Notes: generated by a model not told the origin, from the letters alone. 64,000 nt of DNA from Thiothrix phosphatis (GCF_035668035.1 NZ_JAYMYJ010000152.1:1-64000); one strand, 5' to 3'. Positions 32,961 through 41,253 are shown, numbered from the stretch's first letter. Numbers and translations: made by a program.

Positions 32961-34301
32961 TTATAGCGCCTCGCGCAGCAACAAGGCCAAGTGCTGCGCA
33001 CGGGTATCGCCATGCGCCCGCATCTGATGGCGGCAGGAGAAACCGTTTGCCACCACCCGCGCCTGCGGATTTGCCCGCAACGCTGGCAACAGCGCCTGTT
33101 CCGCCATTGTGCCAGCCATTGCGGAATGCTCCGCTTCGATGCCGAATGTGCCCGCCATGCCACAACAGCCTGCTTCGATCATTTCAAACTGATGCCCAGG
33201 AATCAGCTTCAGCACCCGGCGCATGGCTTTCATCGCCCCAACTGCCTTCTGGTGGCAATGGCCGTGGATCAGGGTTTCACCGGCAGGCAGGGCTTGCAAG
33301 GGCAGGTTCAGGCGTTTGGCGGTGCTTTCACGCGCCAGGAACTCTTCCAGCAGCAACACGTTTTTTGCCACAACGGCAACCGTTTCCCCCAACCCCAGAG
33401 CCTGTGCATCATCGCGTAAGCCGAGCACGCAGGAGGCTTCCAGGCCAATGACGGCGCGCCCGGCCTGCACATGCGGCAGCAGGCTGTCGGCCAACCGGGA
33501 AACTTCGGTGCGCGCCTGTTCCACCATCCCCTGGGCAAGGTAGGTGCGCCCGCAGCATAAAGGCCGCTCCGCATCCGCCACGCCTTCAGCCGGTGCGGCG
33601 ATATGGATGCGGTAACCCGCCGCCTGCAACACCTCGATTGCGGCAGTGGGGATTTCCGGCTCGAAATGGCGGCTGAAGGTGTCGACCCACAGCACGATTT
33701 CCGGCGCATTGCTTGCCACAGCTTCAGGCGGCGCAGGCGCTTGGAACGGGGTGGCGGCAGGTTCCGGCAAGGCAACTTCCGCGCCCAAACCGAGGAAACG
33801 TTGCCCCAAACCCGCCAGCAACGGGCTACGGTTACGCCAGGCGACCAGCTTGCCCAGCCACGGCTGCTGATGCAGCCAGCGCGGGGTATGCGCAAACAAG
33901 CGGCTGCGCAGGCTCAGGCCATCACGGGCAATACGCTGGGCGAGGTATTCCGCCTTGATCAGCGGCATATCGACATTGGCTTCACATTCGCGCTTGCAGC
34001 CCTTGCAGCCGACGCACAAATCCATCGCTTCGGCCAAGGTGGGGTCAGCCAGTGCGGTTTCCGCCAGTTCGCTGTTGAGCGCGGTTTTCAGCAGCCGCAC
34101 CCGCCCGCCGGTGGAAAAATGCGTATTGCCGCTGACCCGGTAACTCGGGCACATCACCTGTTTGCCTTCGGCCTCGCACTGGCGGCTATTGATGCAAACC
34201 GCCACGGCTTTGGCGAAATTGCCGCCGGTTTTGGGGATGTCGGCGTAGGCGTCGCCCATTCCGGCGTCCTTGTATGCAGACCAGTCGAGGAAGGTTTTCA
34301 T
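32961..34301 (-). CDS. Fe-S/CCG-domain oxidoreductase subunit (GlpC-like), stand-alone
   Basis: 446 residues from the ATG at 34301 (site AAGGATG). N-terminal ferredoxin part with unusual Cys spacing: CINSRQCEAEGKQVMCPSY, then CVGCKGCKRECEANVDMP. Two CCG-type segments (PLCCGRTYLAQG and AGCCGMAGTFG). In full-length FAD-linked D-2-hydroxyacid oxidases this sequence (FDWSAYKDAGMGDAYADIPK) is the C-terminal third; here the FAD half is absent. It begins 10 bp after dadA, so DadA may supply the flavin subunit in a two-protein dehydrogenase (inference), or the gene is a truncated relic that is still intact as a domain. Confidence 0.82.
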   Translation of the reverse strand: MKTFLDWSAYKDAGMGDAYADIPKTGGNFAKAVAVCINSRQCEAEGKQVMCPSYRVSGNTHFSTGGRVRLLKTALNSELAETALADPTLAEAMDLCVGCKGCKRECEANVDMPLIKAEYLAQRIARDGLSLRSRLFAHTPRWLHQQPWLGKLVAWRNRSPLLAGLGQRFLGLGAEVALPEPAATPFQAPAPPEAVASNAPEIVLWVDTFSRHFEPEIPTAAIEVLQAAGYRIHIAAPAEGVADAERPLCCGRTYLAQGMVEQARTEVSRLADSLLPHVQAGRAVIGLEASCVLGLRDDAQALGLGETVAVVAKNVLLLEEFLARESTAKRLNLPLQALPAGETLIHGHCHQKAVGAMKAMRRVLKLIPGHQFEMIEAGCCGMAGTFGIEAEHSAMAGTMAEQALLPALRANPQARVVANGFSCRHQMRAHGDTRAQHLALLLREAL

Positions 34302-34311
34302 CTCATCATCC

Positions 34312-35565
34312 TTATCCGTAACGTTCCAGCCCCAGCCCGTCCAGCGCAATCGGCGGATGCAGGCCGGAAATCATGTCCGCCAGCACCCGCCCGCTGCCTG
34401 CCGCCATCGTCCAACCCAAGGTGCCGTGGCCGGTATTGAGGAACAGGTTCATGTAGGGCGTCTTGCCAAGAATGGGCGGGCCGTCCGGCGTCATCGGGCG
34501 CAGGCCAGCCCAGGCGGTCGCCCTTTCCACATCGCCGCCATCCGGGAACAAATCGGTCAGGACGTGCTTCAGTGTGGCGATGCGGCTGGGGGTAAGCCGC
34601 AGGTCGAAACCGCCCAGTTCCGCTGTCCCGCCCAAGCGGATACGGTTGCCCAGCCGCGTGATGGCGACCTTGTGGGTTTCGTCCATCACGGTGGATTCGG
34701 GGGCTTGCCCCGGATGTGTCACCGGCACAGTCAGGGAATAGCCTTTCACCGGATACACCGGCAGGTGAATCTGCAAGGGTTTGAGCAGGTGCGGCGAGTA
34801 ACTGCCCAGCGCGACCACGCAGGCGTCCGCTTGCAGGATGCCCTTGCTGGTGATGACGCCTTCCCAACGGTTGCCGCTGGTCAAAAACTGCTGGATTGAC
34901 ACCCCGTAATGGAAGGCCACGCCCAGCTTTTCCGCCATGTCAGCCAACGCTTCGGTGAACTTGAAGCAGTCGCCGGTTTCATCATCCGGCAGGTGCAGGC
35001 CGCCGACGAATTTTTCTTGCACCTGCGCCAGCCCCGGTTCGCGCCGGATGACGCCAACCCGGTCCAGCACGGTGAACGGGACACCTTGCTCCTTAAGCAC
35101 CTCCGCGTCATAGGCGCTGTGTTCCAACTGCTTTTGGGTGCGGAACAATTGCAGGGTGCCCTGGCTGCGTTCGTCGTAGCGGATGCCAGTTTCCGCGCGC
35201 AATTCCCGCAGGCAATCGCGGCTGTATTCCGCCAGCCGCACCATCCGCGCCTTGTTGGTCTGGTAGTTTTCGGCGGTGCATTGGTGCCAGAAGGCTTGCA
35301 GCCATGGCCACATCCGCCAGTCGGCCCACGGACGCAACGCCAGCGGGCTGTGTTTCATCAGCATCCATTTGAGGGCTTTGGCGGGAATGCCGGGAGCCGC
35401 CCATGGCGCGGCGTATCCGGGCGAAATTTCCCCGGCGTTGGCATGGCTGGTTTCCATGGCCACACTTGTGTTGCGTTCAACCAGATGGACTTCATGCCCT
35501 GCCTTGGCCAGATAATAAGCCGTACACACACCGATAACGCCGCCACCCAAAACCAGTACCTTCAT
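34312..35565 (-). CDS. dadA: D-amino acid dehydrogenase small subunit DadA-like
   Basis: 417 residues. FAD-binding KVLVLGGGVIGVCTAYYLAK, ETSHANAGEISPGYAAPWAA, and C-terminal WAGLRPMTPDGPPILGKT with NTGHGTLGWTMAAGSG. Oxidises D-amino acids, passing electrons to a quinone or partner protein. No alanine racemase (dadX) is adjacent. It follows the 70-residue gene by 9 bp and precedes the Fe-S/CCG gene by 10 bp, putting it in the series led by the nif-type promoter at 38372-38387. Confidence 0.93.
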   Translation of the reverse strand: MKVLVLGGGVIGVCTAYYLAKAGHEVHLVERNTSVAMETSHANAGEISPGYAAPWAAPGIPAKALKWMLMKHSPLALRPWADWRMWPWLQAFWHQCTAENYQTNKARMVRLAEYSRDCLRELRAETGIRYDERSQGTLQLFRTQKQLEHSAYDAEVLKEQGVPFTVLDRVGVIRREPGLAQVQEKFVGGLHLPDDETGDCFKFTEALADMAEKLGVAFHYGVSIQQFLTSGNRWEGVITSKGILQADACVVALGSYSPHLLKPLQIHLPVYPVKGYSLTVPVTHPGQAPESTVMDETHKVAITRLGNRIRLGGTAELGGFDLRLTPSRIATLKHVLTDLFPDGGDVERATAWAGLRPMTPDGPPILGKTPYMNLFLNTGHGTLGWTMAAGSGRVLADMISGLHPPIALDGLGLERYG

Positions 35566-35574
35566 AGAATCCCC

Positions 35575-35787
35575 CTACATGCGTTTGTCCCTCGTCTGTT
35601 GGGCGTCCCACAGTTGCTTGAAACGTGAATCCAGCGCCGACAATTCGGCGTCCACGTTTTCCAGCTCGCGGAAACCCTGCCGGGGTGGTATGGAACCTTC
35701 CCCCATGGCCTGTTTGAGTTGTTCCCGGCGGGCGAACACGGTAGCGATCCGCGCCCGCAGGTCGGCCATTTCCTCAGTGTCAGCCAT
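35575..35787 (-). CDS. Small coiled-coil protein of unknown function
   Basis: 70 residues, very charged and probably helical (MADLRARIATVFARREQLKQ and ELSALDSRFKQLWDAQQ). Its start overlaps the end of the SagB-like gene by 8 bp, and dadA follows after 9 bp. I recognise no family. Likely an accessory or scaffold peptide of the surrounding redox operon, but that rests only on position. Confidence 0.65.
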   Translation of the reverse strand: MADTEEMADLRARIATVFARREQLKQAMGEGSIPPRQGFRELENVDAELSALDSRFKQLWDAQQTRDKRM

Positions 35788-37348
35788 GGTGGAAGCGCTC
35801 CGTGGGTAAATGTGCATAAGGGGGCAGGGTTTCCAGACGGGTGTCCACCTGCGGGCTGCCGACCGTGAAGTGGTACAGGCTCTGGAATTGTGTGCCGTGC
35901 AGGCCCAACACCTGATGCACATCGTCATCGAAGAAGCAGCCGATGCCGGTGCCGCGCATGCCGATGGCTTCCGCCTGCAAATATAACACTTGCCCCAGCA
36001 GCCCGGCTTCCCAGTAGAGCTGGCGGTAAACGTGCGCGCCATCCGCCAGCCCGGCGTCGAATTCCGCCAGCATGCCGAGGCTGAAAGCGCTGGTGGAGGC
36101 GATGTCCTGATGGCAGGAAAGTGTGCGGGCGGCTTTGCGGGCATCGGCTTCCAGCAATTGGTATAGCGGCAAGTCGTCCGGGCAATCCGGCGGTGGTCGC
36201 CAGCGGAAATCGGGGTTCATGGCGGCTTGTAGCAGGGCGGTGGCGTCCGGGCGGCGGGGCAGGGCATACAGGCCGGGCGGCAAGCCTTCCACCCGGTGGA
36301 CGAAGAAGACGGGATGCAGGCGCACCGGCAGGCTCCCCCATACATCCCACGGCATACCAGCTTCCGGCAGCAGCGCCTGGAGCATGTGGAAAAAAGTATC
36401 CGCCGACAGGGTGCTCTGCTTGCCGCTGAACGCCTGGGCGCTGCGGCGCTGGCGGATCAGGGGAATCAGCTCCGGTTGCGGCGCGGCGGCGGATGGGGGC
36501 AGGGTTAGCCCAGGCTCCTTGCGCGTTTCACAGACGGCGGCGGCGGTCACTGCATCGATGACCGGCCATTGCAGGGAAGGATGGCCGCCCAATTGGTTGG
36601 CGCGTCCATACCAAGTGTTGGCAGTTGGCAGGGCAGGGCGCTCGGCGTCTCCCGCATGGATGCGCAGCAGCATGTCCGGGTGTTCCGCTTCTGCCCCTGC
36701 GAAATCCTCCGCCCGGTTCAAACCCAGCAGGGTGGCAATTTCTGCATCCGTCACTGCCAACAACTCCACCTGCAAACCCAGCGCGGCGGCGGCGTAGCGG
36801 ATGGCTCCGAGCGCATGTCCGGCGTCCAGTTGCACATAACGGAAGGCGCGTTCGCCGTATTTCCAGGCTTCGCGCCAGGCAACACTGCTCAGGCCTAACA
36901 GGCATTGCGGGTGGGAATCCGGATTCGGCGTGATTTTGCCGCGCAGTTCCAGCGCATGTTCGTGCGGCGCGTAGTGATAGACGCCATCGCCCAGGCCTTC
37001 GATGCCGGTCGCAACGATGTAGCCTTCGGTAGGGTGCAGGTTGCCGCTGGAAGGGTTGCAGCGCAGTGACCAACGATCAGGGCCGAACTGTTTCCAGGCC
37101 GAAAGGCCAAGGGAAAGTTCCAGCAGGGCGGCGATGGCGGTTATTCCCCCCTTCCTCACTCCCTGCCCCCCTTGCGGGGGAAGGGGCGGGGATGGGGGGG
37201 AATAAAACGGCAGCTCCACCACGTCCGCGCCAGCAAACCGCCGGAACGGGTTCGGCTGCTGATCCCAATCCAGGTACTGCGGCCCCTTGGCGTAGGCTTG
37301 CAGGCTGTGTTTGGTGCGTTCGTGGTAGTCGCGTACCGTTATGTCCAT
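35780..37348 (-). CDS. SagB/ThcOx-family nitroreductase-like oxidoreductase
   Basis: 522 residues with two nitroreductase-fold halves. Motifs: RWSLRCNPSSGNLHPTEGYI (FMN/active-site region of SagB-type enzymes), GVYHYAPHEHALE, and in the second half IPLIRQRRSAQAFSG. Related domains oxidise azolines in peptide natural products, but no precursor or cyclodehydratase is nearby, so another flavin reaction is likely. A Pro/Gly-rich insert near residues 50-70 (SPPSPPLPPQGGQGVRKGG) is the in-frame translation of a GC-rich genomic repeat (37145-37202). Lies between Grx4 and the 70-residue gene. Confidence 0.85.
   Translation of the reverse strand: MDITVRDYHERTKHSLQAYAKGPQYLDWDQQPNPFRRFAGADVVELPFYSPPSPPLPPQGGQGVRKGGITAIAALLELSLGLSAWKQFGPDRWSLRCNPSSGNLHPTEGYIVATGIEGLGDGVYHYAPHEHALELRGKITPNPDSHPQCLLGLSSVAWREAWKYGERAFRYVQLDAGHALGAIRYAAAALGLQVELLAVTDAEIATLLGLNRAEDFAGAEAEHPDMLLRIHAGDAERPALPTANTWYGRANQLGGHPSLQWPVIDAVTAAAVCETRKEPGLTLPPSAAAPQPELIPLIRQRRSAQAFSGKQSTLSADTFFHMLQALLPEAGMPWDVWGSLPVRLHPVFFVHRVEGLPPGLYALPRRPDATALLQAAMNPDFRWRPPPDCPDDLPLYQLLEADARKAARTLSCHQDIASTSAFSLGMLAEFDAGLADGAHVYRQLYWEAGLLGQVLYLQAEAIGMRGTGIGCFFDDDVHQVLGLHGTQFQSLYHFTVGSPQVDTRLETLPPYAHLPTERFHHG
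37145..37202. repeat. GC-rich palindromic repeat inside the SagB-like gene
   Basis: Contains CCCTGCCCCCCTTGCGGGGG followed by AAGGGGCGGGGATGGGGG, a copy of the element seen at 12092-12138 and 39986-40031. Here it sits in coding sequence and keeps the frame open, adding about 20 residues. Confidence 0.8.
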
Positions 37349-37352
37349 AAGT

Positions 37353-37760
37353 TTAAAGCGTCAGCTGTATCAGGTCATTGGTGGGCGCTTTGGCCGTTTC
37401 CTCTGTTGTAGCCGGAATTTTCAACGCAGGCAATTTACCTTGCTCCACCAATTTGGCCAGCATGGCGTTCAGCTCACCGCTGTTGTACAGCTCTTCCACG
37501 ATGTCGCTGCCACCGACCAGTTCGCCGCCGATGTACACCTGCGGGAACGTCGGGAACTGGGAAAAGCGTGGCAAGTATTCGTAAATGAAGGGCGCTTTCA
37601 GCACATTGACGTAGGCAAACTCAGCACCGGCTTTTTTCAGGTAGCCGACAGCCTTGCCGGAAAAACCGCACTCAGGCGCTTCAGGTGTGCCTTTCATGTA
37701 AATGATCACAGGGTTTTCATCCACCTGTTTCTGGATGGTTTCCAGGGTTTTGGAACTCAT
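37353..37760 (-). CDS. grxD: Monothiol glutaredoxin (Grx4/GrxD type)
   Basis: 135 residues with the CGFS active site at 31-34 (PECGFSGKAVGYL), the TFPQVYIGGELVGGSDIVEE glutathione-binding region, and a 25-residue C-terminal extension. CGFS glutaredoxins carry and deliver [2Fe-2S] clusters. Its position 11 bp after the 186-residue gene, under a nif-type promoter, suggests cluster supply during nitrogenase production. Azotobacter also has a nif-linked Grx. Confidence 0.95.
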   Translation of the reverse strand: MSSKTLETIQKQVDENPVIIYMKGTPEAPECGFSGKAVGYLKKAGAEFAYVNVLKAPFIYEYLPRFSQFPTFPQVYIGGELVGGSDIVEELYNSGELNAMLAKLVEQGKLPALKIPATTEETAKAPTNDLIQLTL

Positions 37761-37771
37761 GACTGACCCTC

Positions 37772-38332
37772 CTATACCGCGCCCCAGGCTTCACGTTTGG
37801 AACCGGTGCCGGAAGCCAGTGCAGCTTCCAGGGAAACGGTTGTGTACTTGGGTTTGAAGTCTTTCAGCGCTTCGTAAGCAGTCACCACTTTGTCTTCCGT
37901 GGACTGCCCTTTGAGGTCGGATTTTTCCAGGTAGCACAGATCCAGCAACTCGTTCCACACCATGCCGGAATGGATCGGGATCAGGGTGTAAGGGCGGCCA
38001 TCCACATCCGCCACCATGCCGTCCTTGATATTGTCGACGTAGAACACTGGCTTGCAATCGTCCGCCAAATCCGGCGTGAAACGGGCCACGAATTCGCCCA
38101 GTTCGACCACATCGGCGAAGTTGCCGACCACCATCAGCAGTTTGTCTTCGGTCGCCAGCATGACCGCTTCCTTGATCATGGCGATGGGCGGGTTGCGTTT
38201 GCCTGCCGCTTCATTCATTTCGCCTTCTTTCACAACCATGTCGCCACGGAAAGCGTAAGCGCCGCTTGAGGTTTTGGCGTTGACGGTGGTGAGCCAGATC
38301 AGGTCTTGGGCTTTGTAGGTATCCAGCAGCAT
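37772..38332 (-). CDS. Unknown protein, first gene of the nif-type-promoter redox operon
   Basis: 186 residues from the ATG at 38332 with AGGAGA. Acidic, soluble, no signal peptide; one Cys pair at distance (DDCKPVFYVDN and LDLCYLEKSD). Stretches such as YKAQDLIWLTTVNAKTSSGA and VVGNFADVVELGEFVARFTP do not match any family I know. It is translated just ahead of Grx4 and is preceded by a sigma54-type promoter and NifA site, so it is likely a nitrogen-fixation accessory protein. Confidence 0.8.
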   Translation of the reverse strand: MLLDTYKAQDLIWLTTVNAKTSSGAYAFRGDMVVKEGEMNEAAGKRNPPIAMIKEAVMLATEDKLLMVVGNFADVVELGEFVARFTPDLADDCKPVFYVDNIKDGMVADVDGRPYTLIPIHSGMVWNELLDLCYLEKSDLKGQSTEDKVVTAYEALKDFKPKYTTVSLEAALASGTGSKREAWGAV

Positions 38333-38371
38333 GGGGGCAATCTCCTGTTGTATGACAAATGCCAGGGTTGG

Positions 38372-38387
38372 AGCAGGAAATGTGCCA
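38372..38387 (-). promoter_or_regulatory. sigma54-type promoter of the 186-aa gene/Grx4/SagB operon
   Basis: Minus-strand TGGCACATTTCCTGCT: intact TGGCAC -24 box, TGCT -12 box and GG-N10-GC. Expected start near 38361, about 29 nt before the ATG at 38332. Confidence 0.7.
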
Positions 38388-38462
38388 TCCGGAAATTTCC
38401 CTTTTTCAATAATGGGTTATGGTTTTCCGGCAAGCGCTGTGAATGGCGGGTTCAAGACGTTT

Positions 38463-38478
38463 TGTCGTGTTTGCCACA
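38463..38478 (-). promoter_or_regulatory. NifA-type activator site of the 186-aa gene/Grx4 operon
   Basis: Exact TGT-N10-ACA (TGT CGTGTTTGCC ACA), centred about 109 bp upstream of the expected transcription start and just after the stop of the NRDE gene. Confidence 0.6.
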
Positions 38479-38479
38479 T

Positions 38480-39253
38480 TCAGGTGGGGAGGGGGAATGC
38501 CAGCATTGTGGTGGAAACCGGCTGACCGGCTTGAAAAGTTCGTTCGTGCAGGCTGACCCGGCCTGCTGCGTCCAGCAGGATGACGGTGGAGCAGCGGGTG
38601 CCGTAATGTTCGCCGCTGATAAAAATGGGGGAAAGCCAGCGTTCCTTGTCCAGGCCAATGCCGGTGTCCGGCAGCTCGGCGTCAGCCGCTGGAGTTTTGT
38701 CCGCCAGCAGGGCGAACAGGTCTTCCACCAGCAGTTCCGCCGGGTCATGCACCAGTCGGGTGAAGTGCTGTTTGCCACGTTGCACTTTCGGCCAAGGCGT
38801 ATCCAGAAAGGCGTTGCTGAGGGCGTGGACGCCGGGTTGCAGGCGTGTGGCGGCTTGCCCATTGCGGTTGGAAAAGTAGTACAACTGGTCAGGCAGCTTG
38901 CCGGTAATCAAATTGAAACCGGCGTAACGCTGTTGTCCGTCCGCCAGTGTTTGCAGGCTGGTTTCCACCTCTGTCGTCGCCGTCACCATGTCGCGCACCA
39001 GCAGGCCACGGGAACGTTCCGCCGTTTGCGGCGAGCCGGAACGGTGGTTGGTGACCAGCGCCAGCCGCGCATCCTGCTGGTTCAACACCAGCCAGGAACC
39101 GGCGGATTCGACATCGCGCCCGCCGACCACGCCGGGGAAATCCTCCCAGGCGTGCAGCGGCAACGCTGCCCGGTGAAAAAACTCATCGCGGTTGGCGGCC
39201 AGGATGAAGGGGTAATCCGGGCGTTGCTGGAGGGCGAGCAGGGCAAAACACAT
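38480..39253 (-). CDS. NRDE family protein (TANGO2-like)
   Basis: 257 residues from the ATG at 39253. The name-giving motif appears near the N terminus (FILAANRDEFFHRAALPLHA), with VGGRDVESAGSWLVLN and LVTNHRSG. The second residue is Cys (MCFALLAL), consistent with the Ntn-like N-terminal Cys suggested for this family. Relatives include eukaryotic TANGO2, linked to haem or lipid handling; bacterial function is unsettled. Follows ureG after 22 bp, so it may be the last gene of the urease transcript. Confidence 0.9.
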   Translation of the reverse strand: MCFALLALQQRPDYPFILAANRDEFFHRAALPLHAWEDFPGVVGGRDVESAGSWLVLNQQDARLALVTNHRSGSPQTAERSRGLLVRDMVTATTEVETSLQTLADGQQRYAGFNLITGKLPDQLYYFSNRNGQAATRLQPGVHALSNAFLDTPWPKVQRGKQHFTRLVHDPAELLVEDLFALLADKTPAADAELPDTGIGLDKERWLSPIFISGEHYGTRCSTVILLDAAGRVSLHERTFQAGQPVSTTMLAFPLPT

Positions 39254-39275
39254 GGCGGCGTACCTAACAGTGGGA

Positions 39276-39884
39276 TCAACTGCCCAGCATACCCTTGTCG
39301 ACGATGAAACCGATAATGTCCTGCAAGCCGGTTTTTTCCTTGAGGTTGCTGAACACAAACGGTTTGTCGCCGCGCATCCGTTTGGTGTCGCTTGCCATCA
39401 CCTCCAGCGACGCGCCCACATACGGTGCCAGATCGATCTTGTTGATCACCAGCAGGTCGGAACGGGTGATGCCGGGGCCGCCCTTGCGTGGGATTTTTTC
39501 GCCTTCCGCCACATCGATCACATAAATGGTCAGGTCGGCCAATTCCGGGCTGAAGGTGGCGGACAGGTTGTCGCCGCCGCTTTCGATGAAGACCGCATCC
39601 AGGGTGGGGAACTTTGCCTGCAAATCTTCCACTGCCGCCAGATTCATGGAGGCGTCTTCGCGGATGGCGGTATGCGGGCAGCCGCCGGTTTCCACGCCGA
39701 CAATGCGCTCTGGCGGCAGGGCTTCGCTGCGGGTCAGGAACTGGGCGTCTTCCTGGGTGTAAATGTCATTGGTGACCACGGCGATGTCGTAGTCGTTGCG
39801 CATCGCCTTGCACAGCGCATCCAGCAGGGCGGTTTTGCCGGAGCCGACCGGGCCGCCGACGCCAATTCTCAAGGGGGTGGACAT
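39276..39884 (-). CDS. ureG: Urease accessory GTPase UreG
   Basis: 202 residues from the ATG at 39884 with AAGGAGAA. P-loop GVGGPVGSGKTALLDALCK, metal-binding VETGGCPHTAIREDASMN (the CPH motif), FIESGGDNLSATFSPELAD and VINKIDLAPYVGASL. Powers nickel insertion into urease with UreD, UreF and UreE. It is separated from ureF by 152 bp containing two GC-rich repeat units. Confidence 0.97.
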   Translation of the reverse strand: MSTPLRIGVGGPVGSGKTALLDALCKAMRNDYDIAVVTNDIYTQEDAQFLTRSEALPPERIVGVETGGCPHTAIREDASMNLAAVEDLQAKFPTLDAVFIESGGDNLSATFSPELADLTIYVIDVAEGEKIPRKGGPGITRSDLLVINKIDLAPYVGASLEVMASDTKRMRGDKPFVFSNLKEKTGLQDIIGFIVDKGMLGS

Positions 39885-39905
39885 GATTTTCTCCTTTGTC
39901 AAATG

Positions 39906-40031
39906 TTCCCCCCTTCCCCAGCCCTTCCCCCACTAGGGGGGAAGGAGCCAAACGACAATATGAACCAAAGCGTCTTTACTGGTTTTCTTACTCCCTTCCC
40001 CCCTTGCGGGGGAAGGGTTGGGGATGGGGGG
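39906..40031. repeat. Two GC-rich palindromic repeat units between ureF and ureG
   Basis: Unit 39906-39948 lies in one orientation (CCCTTCCCCCACTAGGGGGG) and unit 39986-40031 in the other, opening with TTACTCCCTTCCCCCCTT. The latter is nearly identical to the unit at 12092-12138 in the nif operon. No gene lies in the 152-bp gap. Confidence 0.8.
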
Positions 40032-40036
40032 TAAAA

Positions 40037-40711
40037 CTACGATCTAAACAAGCGCGTGTATTGGGTTTCGTGGCGGCTGCTGGCGATCGCCAACGCAGGG
40101 GAAGAGGCACCGATGTCCTCATCACCAACCGCCAGCCCGGCTTGCACCACGGCGGGCAGCAACGGCGTCATGCTGTGCAGGATTTTCTGCCCCTGTGTCT
40201 GGCCGAGCGGGATGATTTTCACTGCTGCCAGCACCAGGTTTTCCAGCCAGCTCCACACATAGCCGTAAGCCGCCTGTTGCAGTGGAATCCGCCAGTGCAC
40301 TGCGGCGAAGGCGAAAGCGGCGGCTTGGTTCTGCGCCAGTTGCGGTTTCCACGTTGCCGCCTGCGGGATCTCCAGCGCGATCAGCAGGTCGGTCAGCGCC
40401 CGCCCCCGGTTTTTTTCTTCCTGCAACAGCTCGCCGGTTTCGCGGCTGGCGTTGAGGTAGCTGATCCAGTATTGCAGCAGGTCACGATCTTGCTGCTCCA
40501 CTGCGGCATACAGGCGTTGCAGGATGGGCAAATCCAGATGGGCCATGCCGGTGTGCAGCAGGTTTTCCAGCCAGTTTTCCAAATCGTCCGCCGTTTTGAT
40601 CCAGCCGCACTCCACCGCCCATTCGATCCCCTGCGAATAGGTGAAGGAACCGATGGGCAAGGTTGGGCTGACCAGATGCAGCAGCCGCAGCAAAGCAAGA
40701 TCAGTAGTCAT
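40037..40711 (-). CDS. ureF: Urease accessory protein UreF
   Basis: 224 residues from the ATG at 40711, overlapping the ureE end by 11 bp. LLHLVSPTLPIGSFTYSQGI and GIEWAVECGWI are the UreF opening, and QQAAYGYVWSWLENLVLAAV lies in the helical core. UreF acts with UreD and UreG as the GTP-dependent activation complex of urease. Confidence 0.96.
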   Translation of the reverse strand: MTTDLALLRLLHLVSPTLPIGSFTYSQGIEWAVECGWIKTADDLENWLENLLHTGMAHLDLPILQRLYAAVEQQDRDLLQYWISYLNASRETGELLQEEKNRGRALTDLLIALEIPQAATWKPQLAQNQAAAFAFAAVHWRIPLQQAAYGYVWSWLENLVLAAVKIIPLGQTQGQKILHSMTPLLPAVVQAGLAVGDEDIGASSPALAIASSRHETQYTRLFRS

Positions 40712-41195
40712 GGGAATGGCCGTGTCCGTGAGCGTGCGAGTGTTCGTGGCTGTGCGAATGCCCGCCCGCATAAGCCCCTGTTTCCGGCTCGAACGGCGCT
40801 TGTTCCACCACCACATGCAAGCCCATGCCGTGCAGCATTTCGTCCAGCACATGGTCGTGCTGGTAGCGGATCAGGCCCGGCGCAATCTGCAAGGGCACAT
40901 GGCGGTTGCCCAGGTGGTAGCAGGCGCGCGCCAGCAACAGCGGGTCGTCGCAATGCAGGGTGGAAACGGTTTCGGCGGCGGCTTGCACCCGGATCAGTTC
41001 GCCGCTTGCGCCTTGCAAGACATCACCGTGTTGCAGGTTGGAACCGCGTGGCAGGAACAAGCCTGCATCGCTGCCATCGTCGAGGGTGACGCGCTGGCGG
41101 CTGATGATGCGGCGCTCATGTGGCAGGGTCAGCGACAGGTACGGCTGGCGGGGCAGCACGCTGCTTTTGTCGAGGATACGTTCGATTTTGAGCAT
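40701..41195 (-). CDS. ureE: Urease nickel chaperone UreE
   Basis: 164 residues. The peptide-binding N-terminal domain, the central metal-binding domain (YHLGNRHVPLQIAPGLIRYQ then HDHVLDEMLHGMGL) and a His-rich nickel tail (GGHSHSHEHSHAHGHGHSHD) are all present. Separated from ureC by the 3.3-kb island; a sigma54-type promoter directly upstream may give ureEFG its own transcript. Confidence 0.96.
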   Translation of the reverse strand: MLKIERILDKSSVLPRQPYLSLTLPHERRIISRQRVTLDDGSDAGLFLPRGSNLQHGDVLQGASGELIRVQAAAETVSTLHCDDPLLLARACYHLGNRHVPLQIAPGLIRYQHDHVLDEMLHGMGLHVVVEQAPFEPETGAYAGGHSHSHEHSHAHGHGHSHDY

Positions 41196-41237
41196 TATTC
41201 AACCTAATAGAAGAAACCATCGTTGTACACGTAGCGA

Positions 41238-41253
41238 GGCAGTTTTCATGCCA
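41238..41253 (-). promoter_or_regulatory. sigma54-type promoter upstream of ureE
   Basis: Minus-strand TGGCATGAAAACTGCC, GG-N10-GC spacing, expected start near 41227 (32 nt before ureE). It closely resembles the candidate at 47960-47975 before the ureDABC half. Confidence 0.5.

Noticed and set aside
35780..37348. A peptide natural-product (azoline) cluster around the SagB-like gene
   Set aside because: No precursor peptide, YcaO or cyclodehydratase gene is nearby; the neighbours are Grx4, DadA and Fe-S proteins.
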